Assembly: GCA_018610125.1 (NCBI GenBank)
Contig: JAHEOI010000048.1
Span: 1-9,571 of the forward strand
Direction of reading: 5' to 3'
DNA length: 9,571 nt
Source: Verrucomicrobiota bacterium
Lineage (GTDB): Bacteria > Verrucomicrobiota > Verrucomicrobiia > Limisphaerales > JAHEOI01
Shown piece by piece: positions 1 to 6,129 of the stretch (the first letter of the stretch is position 1; every line of letters starts with the position of its first letter). The notes under the pieces were generated by a model. That model saw only the letters and a list, made by a program, of their open reading frames with translations. It did not search any database and was not told the DNA's origin. A program made the translations under genes and the position numbers.

Positions 1-1529
1 AGCTCTTCCGCTTTGTAGCCGCCTTTGGATCGGAAATAGAGGATCAACGCGACGTAGCAGAGCACCATCACACCCGGCAGAATGGCCAGCCAGGCCAACG
101 TGCCTTGTTGGGAGCTCCGGACCACCTGTTGGACTTCGTTTTGTTGTTCTTTGGGGAGCTCGCTTAGCTTGTTCTGATCGAGCCCCCGATATTCGGTCCA
201 CAAGCCGTCCTTGGTCGTCGTGACCTTGTCGATGAGCTTGGGATTCTCTTGGTTCAAGTTAGTCAGGAACTGCTGGTCTTGGACCGTGCCGATGGTTGGA
301 TTCCCGATGGTGCCGACAAAGATCATTCCGACGCCGGCCACGGCGTTAATGGCCAAGGCGCCACCTTTTGGGAATTGTTCGGAAGTAATTCCCAGCATGG
401 TCGGCCAGAAGTAGGTCTTGCCGAGGCCATAGATCGTCGCCGCAAAGAACATCGCCCACATGCCGCCGACAAAGGAAAGTCCCAGCAGCCCGATGCATGC
501 CACCGCGGCGCTGATGGCCAACAGTCCGAGCGGGGACAATGCATGGACCAAAGGACCGGCATAGAAGCGTAATACGAACATGATCAATGCCATCCACGCG
601 AAAAACAGGGCCCCACCTGTCTCGTTGGTGACGGCACCGATGATCTTCTGCATCCAGCTATCTCCGCCCAATTCGGTGGTGGCGACAAAGCACATTACCA
701 GGAGCAGGAAGACAAACATCGGTCTGCCGAAGCTCTTGACATAAACCGCGAAGGGGACCGTCAAAAGGACTCCGATCAAGAGCCACCAGCCGGGTCCAAC
801 CGCGGGGATACCGAGGACAAGCAGGATTTGATTTAATCCTGCGACAAGGAGGAAGAGAACGATGACCGCGCTTCCCCAGCCAAATTCCCGCAACATATCG
901 TAATAAGTGATTCCCGCGGTGACACGCTCGTGTTGCGGAAACTTTTGGCCTACCAGGATCGCACCGTACACGAGCATGGGCAGAATCATCAAACCGATGC
1001 GCAACTGCCAGCCGCCTCCGATGCCCCCCATGACAAGGCCGAAGATGGAGCCAAGAAAGAGTCCGGCAGGCCAACCGGCGTGTAAGATACTCAAATATTT
1101 GGTTTTCTCCTTGGGATAGAGGGTGGCTGTGGCGGGGTTGATCACCGCCTCGACAGCGCCATTGCCCAAGGCGAAAAGTAGGGTGCCGATATAGAGCACA
1201 ACGAACGTGCCATGCTCCGTTGCCGCAAGCGGGGCGCAAAGCGTGACAATCCCGGATACGACGTGCAGGCCAAAGGCAATCGCCATCGAGATCCCGTAGC
1301 CAATCTTGTCGACGATCAGCGCAAACAGGATGATTGTGATGGCGAATGGAAACAAACCGGCCCCCTGGATGTAGCCGACCTGCTCGTTGGTCAAATTGAA
1401 TAGTTGACTCCATTCACCCAGGAGCTGGCCGCGCACAGCAAAGCCGAATGAGGTGGCCAACAAGGCCACGATACATCCGACGAACAACCGAAACCGATGG
1501 TTTGTATTCGAAGCTTCATTCCTTGGCAT
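1..1529 (-). CDS. MFS family permease, probable sugar or sugar-acid transporter (3' end cut by window edge)
   Basis: The reverse-strand frame is open from ATG at 1529-1527 to position 1: 509 codons with no stop, running off the window. AAGGGA lies just upstream of the ATG and supports this start. The product is very hydrophobic, with about 12 likely membrane segments. Examples are residues 15-32, 57-75, 85-100, 107-125, 155-175, 220-240, 246-264, 269-285, 305-322, 332-350, 355-372 and 478-498. It has MFS-like signatures: a 'VDKIGYG' turn after the second helix, 'GNGAVEAVINPATATLYP' at about 122-139, and 'HAGWPAGLFLGSIFG' at about 150-164. A hydrophilic stretch of about 60 residues (415-477) precedes the last helix and is unusual for MFS. 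The inner-membrane location and MFS fold are well supported. The substrate is inferred only from nearby sugar-oxidation-type genes. Only a short C-terminal tail should be missing. Confidence 0.88.
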   Translation of the reverse strand, partial: MPRNEASNTNHRFRLFVGCIVALLATSFGFAVRGQLLGEWSQLFNLTNEQVGYIQGAGLFPFAITIILFALIVDKIGYGISMAIAFGLHVVSGIVTLCAPLAATEHGTFVVLYIGTLLFALGNGAVEAVINPATATLYPKEKTKYLSILHAGWPAGLFLGSIFGLVMGGIGGGWQLRIGLMILPMLVYGAILVGQKFPQHERVTAGITYYDMLREFGWGSAVIVLFLLVAGLNQILLVLGIPAVGPGWWLLIGVLLTVPFAVYVKSFGRPMFVFLLLVMCFVATTELGGDSWMQKIIGAVTNETGGALFFAWMALIMFVLRFYAGPLVHALSPLGLLAISAAVACIGLLGLSFVGGMWAMFFAATIYGLGKTYFWPTMLGITSEQFPKGGALAINAVAGVGMIFVGTIGNPTIGTVQDQQFLTNLNQENPKLIDKVTTTKDGLWTEYRGLDQNKLSELPKEQQNEVQQVVRSSQQGTLAWLAILPGVMVLCYVALILYFRSKGGYKAEE

Positions 1530-1599
1530 ATTTCCCTTGGTAAAAGAAGTGGGTCGTGCATGTCAAGGAATACGATTCGAAGCCTTTGAAAGCCGGAAG

Positions 1600-1611
1600 G
1601 TTGCTAGCAAC
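1600..1611. promoter_or_regulatory. Perfect 12-bp palindrome, candidate operator upstream of the MFS gene
   Basis: GTTGCTAGCAAC is identical to its own reverse complement and lies 71-82 bp upstream of the MFS start codon, inside the intergenic gap. Perfect palindromes of this size are typical binding sites for dimeric helix-turn-helix repressors, including LacI/GalR-type regulators of sugar transporters. No regulator gene is visible in the window, so the role is inference. Confidence 0.3.
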
Positions 1612-1670
1612 GGCCATTAATCTATTCTTGGCGAAACCGGGCGCGACCATGAAGCCTTGATTGATTCTCG

Positions 1671-1706
1671 GAGAGGGTGACGGCAATTTAATTTAAGGCC
1701 CCTCTC
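1671..1706 (-). other. 7-bp inverted repeat between the HEAT and MFS genes
   Basis: GAGAGGG (1671-1677) and CCCTCTC (1700-1706) are perfectly complementary around a 22-nt AT-rich loop. The element lies about 100 bp beyond the HEAT gene stop on the reverse strand. It could be a weak transcription terminator or an mRNA-stabilising stem, but no T-run follows it. A second small repeat, CGGCC-GAAAT-GGCCG (about 1733-1747), lies between this one and the HEAT gene. Confidence 0.3.
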
Positions 1707-1808
1707 GCAGGGTTGCTTAAATGAAGTGTATTCGGCCGAAATGGCCGGCAGGGAAGGGAAAGCTTAACCGTCGGGTTTGTTCCCGGGAGAATCCAGCTCA
1801 CTGGGCTT

Positions 1809-2408
1809 TCACTGGCAATACTCAATGGCCAGATCCTCATCGGGCTCAATGCTGCAGATGGCCCTTACTGCCAACAGTCGATTCGGCATTGAGGGGGAGG
1901 TCTCGAGAAAACGACGTAATTTGGGTAGCGCTTCATCGGGTGCCGAACGGATGTGAGGAAGCGCTTTCAAGACATCGCGGGTTTGCTTTTTATTGGGACC
2001 ATCGAGCATTCCAAGCAAGTCGGGCGCAGCGGATTTTGCTTCGGATCCAAGCCGGCTTAAAAGGGAAATCGCCTTTTCGCGACAGTCCTCGGCTGAAGGC
2101 CTAAAAAACATCTCCACTTGAAGTCCCGGTAAAAATGCCAGTTTCTTGTCGATCCATCGAACGCTCCTTTGAACTGATGAATCTTCGTAATGAAGCCAGT
2201 CCACCAAGTAAGGCACGGCGTCGGCACGAATTGCGTCAATTGGAGGGTGACGGGTGAGGTCGGAGCTTGTAATCTTCTTTTGAACCCAATATGGGACCGG
2301 TTTCCCATCGAATTGAGGAGGAGACGGAGCCATTGCCCATTGCCATACGAGAGCCGAAATGATCACGACGGCGACAACACCTGCCAATTGGACCGAGAAT
2401 TTTCTCAT
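1809..2408 (-). CDS. Membrane-anchored HEAT-repeat protein (function unknown)
   Basis: This frame encodes 199 residues from ATG at 2408. An in-frame TTG at 2429 would add seven residues but gives no better ribosome site. Residues 1-3 are basic (MRK) and are followed by a hydrophobic segment at 5-25, a signal anchor or uncleaved signal peptide, so the rest should lie outside the cytoplasm. Residues 32-42 hold 'QFDGKPVPYWV', which resembles the 'GKPLSYWL' segment I recall before HEAT repeats in many verrucomicrobial proteins. Helical HEAT-like units follow at about 55-75, 109-136 ('REKAISLLSRLGSEAKSAAPDLL' region) and 143-170, with a partial one at 175-193. HEAT arrays are protein-binding scaffolds and no enzymatic residues are visible. 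The protein ends in mid-repeat, so it may be a shortened family member. The neighbours do not point to a job for it. Confidence 0.72.
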   Translation of the reverse strand: MRKFSVQLAGVVAVVIISALVWQWAMAPSPPQFDGKPVPYWVQKKITSSDLTRHPPIDAIRADAVPYLVDWLHYEDSSVQRSVRWIDKKLAFLPGLQVEMFFRPSAEDCREKAISLLSRLGSEAKSAAPDLLGMLDGPNKKQTRDVLKALPHIRSAPDEALPKLRRFLETSPSMPNRLLAVRAICSIEPDEDLAIEYCQ

Positions 2409-2542
2409 AGCTCTATGCCGATAAACCAAAGATAGTCAGCAAACACCGTGGCAAGGGTGTCGCTTGTCGATATGCCAACTCGACGCTTGATCGGCGTTCA
2501 TCTACTGTCCATCTGCGGTCAAGTCTCTCTCCCTGTCTCAAT

Positions 2543-3442
2543 TCAGCTCCAGAGGCGAGCATTAGATCGGGTCTCGTTCCACTCCTCGGTCGGCTCGAAA
2601 TAGCCTTCGCCGTCGAGGAGATGCTCCTTGACGACATCCGAATTCAGCTCCACGCTCAGGCCCGGCGTGTCCGGGACATGGAGGAATCCATCTGTGGCGA
2701 GCGGCTTTTCGACCCCGGTCACCATGTCTTCCCACCAAGGGACTTCCACCGAGTGGTGCTCCAGTGCCACGACATTCTCCGTGGCGGCAGCGCAATGGGC
2801 ATTCGCCATGAAAGAAACCGGTGTCCCCGCAAAGTGCATAGCCATGGCGATACCATGCTCTTCGGCATAGTCGCCGATCTTCTTGGTCTCCATGATGCCG
2901 CCGGCTGTGGCCAGGTCCGGATGCACCATATCGACAGCGCGATTGTCGATCAATGGCTTGAATCCGTCTTTTAGGTAGATGTCCTCGCCGGTAAGGGTCG
3001 GGACATCGATCGATCGAGTGATTTCCCGCCACATGTCGGTGTACATCTATGGGACAAGATCCTCCAGCCAAGCCATTTGATACGGCTTGAGGGCCTCACC
3101 CAAGCGAATACAATTGTTGAGCCCGATGTGTCCAAAGTGATCGGCCGCCAAGGGGATTTCATAGCCGATCTTCTCGCGCACCTTGGCGACATACTCGGTC
3201 AACCGATCGAATCCTTTATCGGTTATCTGGATCCGAGTGAATGGATGCTTGACCATGTGGTAGTGCGATCCGTCAAATGTCCCCGGGACAGTCATCACCC
3301 CTTTGTCGTCGTCATCGAAAAGGCGAATGCCAAGGTCCATCTTAAGGAAGGTGAACCCTTTTTCAACGCGCTCGGCCATGCGCTCTGCATAGCGGTCGGG
3401 GTCCTCTGAAACAGTGGTATCGGTGTTGGAGAAATCCTTGTA
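2543..3442 (-). pseudogene. Decayed mandelate racemase/muconate lactonizing-type enolase-superfamily gene (5' part missing, internal TAG)
   Basis: One reverse-strand frame encodes most of an enolase-superfamily barrel in two pieces separated by a single in-frame TAG at 3049-3047. The first 131 codons (3442-3050) carry 'FTFLKMDLG' (catalytic Lys region), 'PLAADHFGH' (first metal ligand, Asp) and 'WLEDLVP' (second metal ligand, Glu). The remaining 167 codons (3046-2546) carry 'LTGEDIY' (third acidic ligand), 'MAMHFAGTPVSFMANAH' (catalytic His region) and a family-like end 'NARLWS'. The usual N-terminal capping domain of about 100-130 residues is absent: an in-frame TGA lies at 3445-3443 and only about 100 bp separate it from the dehydrogenase gene. 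Intact relatives act as sugar-acid dehydratases or racemases of about 400 residues. The relict follows the dehydrogenase gene on the same strand. An assembly or sequencing error could explain the TAG but not the missing domain. Confidence 0.82.
3047..3049 (-). other. In-frame TAG interrupting the enolase-type barrel
   Basis: The reverse strand reads GTC CCA TAG ATG TAC ACC, so the upstream half ends '...EDLVP' and the downstream half continues 'MYTDMW...' in the same frame. From recalled relatives, which read 'ED-x-x-PW' here, the ancestral codon was probably TGG (Trp), making this a single G-to-A nonsense change. Confidence 0.75.
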
Positions 3443-3538
3443 TCATAATCGGTTCTTTCGACTTTGGGCTTTGGCTTGTTCTGATGTTGTCAATGCGCTG
3501 ATTGTTGAGATTGACACGCTTAAAATCAAGGATAATGC

Positions 3539-5734
3539 TCAATCCGGCAGCGCGAACGCGACGTAGGTATCATTCACCTTGGTGCCTTGTTTTTGTCCCC
3601 CGCCCGCGGCAATGACGACATACTGCTTGCCATTGACCTTGTACGTGCTCGGGGTGGCATAGCCACCTGCCGGCAGCTTGGCCGACCATAAGACCTCGCC
3701 GGTTGCCTTGTCGAAAGCCCGCAGCTTTTCGTCCTTGGCAGCCCCGATAAAGACCAATCCGCCCGCGGTGACGACCGGGCCCCCGTAGTTTTCGGTTCCG
3801 GTTCCCGGCATCCCTTGTTTGGCAAGCTCGGGAAATTCCCCTAAGGGGACCTGCCACTTAATGGTTCCTTTGTTGAGGTCAATCGCATTCAAGGTGCCCC
3901 AGGGCGGCTCGATTGCGGGGTAGCCCTCCGGGCCTCGAAACCGGTTGTAACCGGTATGCGTGTAGGGCGGACGGGATGGTGTTTTGTTGGTCTCAACACT
4001 TTTGGCGTTGGTGCCTTTATCGCTTTCCGAGGTCTTTTTTTGCGATCCGTCAAAGAGGTAAGCGAGCAGGGCGTCCTCTTGCTTCTTGGTGAGGTATTGA
4101 AATGACGGCATGAAGCCACGCCCGTTACGGATTTGGTGACGCACTTGTGGCTGCGAGACGCGATTTTCGAGGTTTTTGAGGCCGGGGGCGTTGAATTGGG
4201 AGCCACCCTGGAGGTCGGTCCCGTGACACGGGGCGCAATGGATATTGTAGACCGTCTCACCCTGCTTGGCGAGGCCTTGCTCGAACTCAGGTGAGACTTC
4301 GACCATTGTCAAGATCCATGGCATCTCGTTGCCATTGACATATAGCAAGTCGGATTGTGGGTCGAAAGCCGCGCCTCCCCATTCGCCGCCCCCATCGAAG
4401 CCGGGAAAGATGATTGTCCCTTCTCGAGAAGGCGGGTTGAACGGGTGGCCCGTTTTTAGGCCGCCAAACCGCTCCTCGATGGCTTGACGGGCTTTCGGAG
4501 TAACCTCGGCGATTTGGTCGCGGCTAAAGGTTTGCCGCACAAACGGCGGTGGCTTAACCGGGAATGGCTGTGTCGGCCAAGCTTGCTCGCCTTTGAGATC
4601 GGATTCGGGCACCGGACGTTCCTCGATCGGCAAGAGTGGCTCGCCGGTCTCGCGATCAAATAAAAACACAAATCCGGTCTTGGTGGCTTGGGCCACGGCA
4701 TCGACCGGTTTACCATTGCGCTTGACCGTGACAAGGTTCGGCGCCATTGGGAGATCTCGGTCCCAGAGATCGTGATGGACCGTCTGAAAATGCCAGATGC
4801 GCTCACCGGTTGCGGCATCCAATGCAAGCAAGCAATTGGCAAAGAGATTTTTTCCGACTCGGTCACCGCCCCAAAAGTCGAAAGCCGCCGACCCGGTCGG
4901 AACAAAGACCATGCCACGTTCAGGGTCGATGCTCATTCCCGCCCAACTGTTAGCGCCGCCCGTATGCTTCCAAGCGTCCGAAGGCCATGTTTCATACCCG
5001 AATTCGCCCGGATGAGGGATCGTGTGAAACACCCAGGCGATTTCACCGGTTCGGACGTTATAGGCACGGATGTGGCCGGGCGCGGCGGGACCCGGTCCCT
5101 CGCCAACACTGGAGCCGAGGATCAATAGGTCCTTGTAAATGACTCCGGGCGATGAGGCCGAGATGGAAAGCGCGGAGACATCCCGATCGAGCCCTTTGTG
5201 CAGATCGACCTTGCCATCGTTGCCGAAATCCTTGATCGGGTTTCCGGTGGTCGCATCCAATGCATAAAGGAACGAGCCGGCAGTAAAGAGAATGCGCTCG
5301 TCCTGCCCATCGTGCCAATAAGTCACACCCCGATTGACCCCGCGTGCCTTGCGCTCCTTAAACGGATCATATCGCCAGCGCTCTTTGCCGGTTGCGGCGT
5401 CTAGCGCAATCACCTTGAGGGCCGACGAGGTGATGTACATCATTCCGTCGACGATGATTGGATTGCATTCGGTGGTGGCCGAACGAATGTCGCCTGTGTG
5501 ATAGATCCATGCGACTTCAAGGGTGTCGACGTTCTTTCGGTTTATTTGGGATAGTGCCGAGTATTGGTGACTCCCGGGATCGCCACCGCGCATACGCCAG
5601 GTGCGAAACGGGGCTTCCTCCTTGGCATGCGAAAGGGGCGATGCCGGCGCCACTACCCCCATCAAAAATGCCCATATCGGTAATTGTCTTCGGTTGAACA
5701 TAGTCGCTCGGGTTGAAAATCGCTGTGTCATCAT
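3539..5734 (-). CDS. Periplasmic PQQ-dependent dehydrogenase (glucose dehydrogenase-like) with an embedded cytochrome c domain
   Basis: The 731-residue quinoprotein is a beta-propeller with repeated tryptophan-docking-type motifs such as 'ALDAATGKERW' (110-120), 'AYNVRTGEIAW' (224-234), 'ALDAATGERIW' (304-314), 'AIDLNKGTIKW' (617-627) and 'AFDKATGEVLW' (673-683). 'FQTVHHDLWDRDLP' (316-329) is the PQQ-pocket signature I associate with glucose dehydrogenase-like enzymes. Between propeller blades, residues about 484-565 form a cytochrome c domain with a CAPCH heme site at 500-504 and a probable axial Met at 542. A charged Lys/Ser/Thr-rich linker (563-592) leads back to the propeller. A signal peptide precedes KEEAP (from Met13, 'FNRRQLPIWAFLMGVV...SHA'), so the enzyme should act in the periplasm, oxidising an alcohol or aldose and passing electrons to its own heme. 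The start is uncertain: ATG at 5734, 5731 or 5701, none with a strong ribosome site. Met at 5701 gives the most ordinary signal peptide. No adjacent Cys pair of the alcohol dehydrogenase type is seen. Confidence 0.93.
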   Translation of the reverse strand: MMTQRFSTRATMFNRRQLPIWAFLMGVVAPASPLSHAKEEAPFRTWRMRGGDPGSHQYSALSQINRKNVDTLEVAWIYHTGDIRSATTECNPIIVDGMMYITSSALKVIALDAATGKERWRYDPFKERKARGVNRGVTYWHDGQDERILFTAGSFLYALDATTGNPIKDFGNDGKVDLHKGLDRDVSALSISASSPGVIYKDLLILGSSVGEGPGPAAPGHIRAYNVRTGEIAWVFHTIPHPGEFGYETWPSDAWKHTGGANSWAGMSIDPERGMVFVPTGSAAFDFWGGDRVGKNLFANCLLALDAATGERIWHFQTVHHDLWDRDLPMAPNLVTVKRNGKPVDAVAQATKTGFVFLFDRETGEPLLPIEERPVPESDLKGEQAWPTQPFPVKPPPFVRQTFSRDQIAEVTPKARQAIEERFGGLKTGHPFNPPSREGTIIFPGFDGGGEWGGAAFDPQSDLLYVNGNEMPWILTMVEVSPEFEQGLAKQGETVYNIHCAPCHGTDLQGGSQFNAPGLKNLENRVSQPQVRHQIRNGRGFMPSFQYLTKKQEDALLAYLFDGSQKKTSESDKGTNAKSVETNKTPSRPPYTHTGYNRFRGPEGYPAIEPPWGTLNAIDLNKGTIKWQVPLGEFPELAKQGMPGTGTENYGGPVVTAGGLVFIGAAKDEKLRAFDKATGEVLWSAKLPAGGYATPSTYKVNGKQYVVIAAGGGQKQGTKVNDTYVAFALPD

Positions 5735-5773
5735 CGAAGCATACGCCCCGAGACGAGAGTCATTGTCATTGCC

Positions 5774-5790
5774 TTGGATTGCTTGTCCAA
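5774..5790. promoter_or_regulatory. TTGGA-N7-TCCAA inverted repeat upstream of the dehydrogenase gene
   Basis: The 17-bp element TTGGATTGCTTGTCCAA has perfect 5-bp arms and lies 40-56 bp upstream of the first ATG of the dehydrogenase gene, where a regulator site would be expected. An AT-rich stretch (CAAAATTTTAA) lies immediately farther upstream. The role is inference; arms this short can occur by chance. Confidence 0.22.
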
Positions 5791-5909
5791 CAAAATTTTA
5801 ACGCCTTTGAGTCATGGCAGGCGGGAAAGAAGAAGCGATTTTGGGCCTACCCAGGCAAGCGCCCCAGCCCGAACCACAGTAGCCCTTTACGCGCGCCAGC
5901 GTGTGGAGT

Positions 5910-5928
5910 GCGCGTGACTTGTCACCGC
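5910..5928. repeat. Inverted repeat GTGAC-TT-GTCAC
   Basis: GTGAC (5914-5918) and GTCAC (5921-5925) are perfect arms around TT. They extend to GCG and CGC on the outside if one C is bulged. This is the first of a series of hairpin elements in the gap and resembles short palindromic intergenic repeats I associate with Verrucomicrobiota genomes. Confidence 0.45.
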
Positions 5929-5945
5929 TTTCATGTTGCTGGGAT

Positions 5946-5971
5946 GGTAGGGTCGGTAGTCCCTTGCGACC
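5946..5971. repeat. GGTAGGG-headed inverted repeat (GGTCG...CGACC)
   Basis: GGTAGGG (5946-5952) leads into GGTCG (5951-5955), which pairs with CGACC (5967-5971) across an 11-nt loop. The same GGTAGGG head followed by an imperfect inverted repeat occurs at 9366-9384, and on the reverse strand at 9354-9336. This suggests a dispersed repeat family. Confidence 0.45.
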
Positions 5972-6004
5972 GTCTTCTCGTGCCGGGGATAAGGGAGAAT
6001 AAGT

Positions 6005-6026
6005 GGGACATCGGGGACGAGGTCCC
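6005..6026. repeat. GGGAC/GTCCC inverted repeat with two possible left arms
   Basis: GTCCC (6022-6026) can pair either with GGGAC at 6005-6009 or with GGGAC at 6014-6018, so two alternative stems share one right arm. It belongs to the same cluster of intergenic hairpin elements. Confidence 0.4.
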
Positions 6027-6050
6027 TATCAGGTAAGAAAGGCGCCACGG

Positions 6051-6094
6051 CGGTGGTAGGTCGGCGGCATACGATGAGGGCGCAAAACCCCCTG
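6051..6094. repeat. Diverged copy of the repeat seen at the right edge
   Basis: CGGTGGTAGG (6051-6060) followed by GAGGGCGCAAAACCCCCTG (6076-6094) matches in order and content the reverse strand of about 9360-9334, which reads GCGGTGGTAGGGGCGCAG and then TCCCCTGC. An extra 15-16 nt separates the two halves here. Two related copies in different intergenic gaps point to a dispersed element. Confidence 0.4.
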
Positions 6095-6129
6095 TCGATC
6101 CTTGAAACGCGTCGCGACCTCTTTCCCGT

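Larger units (their letters stand above)
5735..6129. other. Gene-free gap rich in short inverted repeats
   Basis: No convincing gene lies here; the open frames on both strands have no family-like composition. The half next to the dehydrogenase gene (5735-5860) is its likely promoter region. The other half (5905-6110) holds several small hairpin-forming elements, described separately. I see no clear T-run terminator for the methyltransferase gene that ends at 6130. Confidence 0.6.

Noticed and set aside
658..1413. 251-codon reverse-strand open frame inside the permease gene
   Set aside because: Its translation is rich in Arg, His and Cys with no family pattern. The overlapping frame from 1529 gives a clean 509-residue MFS membrane protein.
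1538..1566. TTGACA (reverse strand, 1566-1561) with TTACCA 17 bases on, as an MFS promoter
   Set aside because: Transcription would start almost at the ribosome site just before the ATG at 1529, and the -10 match is poor. A leaderless arrangement conflicts with the AAGGGA ribosome site.
2540..2652. 12-bp direct repeat AATTCAGCTCCA at 2540-2551 and 2641-2652 flanking the 3' end of the enolase relict
   Set aside because: A pair of 12-bp matches is expected by chance in 9.5 kb, and both copies are coding sequence of the relict with no insertion between them.
3047..3442. TAG as pyrrolysine or programmed recoding in the enolase gene
   Set aside because: I see no downstream recoding structure, the site is normally Trp as far as I recall, and the same gene also lacks its N-terminal domain. 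Decay is the simpler explanation.
5650..5734. Twin-arginine (Tat) signal in the dehydrogenase ('NRRQLP')
   Set aside because: The motif lacks the usual S/T before and F-L-K after. A c-type cytochrome domain is normally exported unfolded through Sec.
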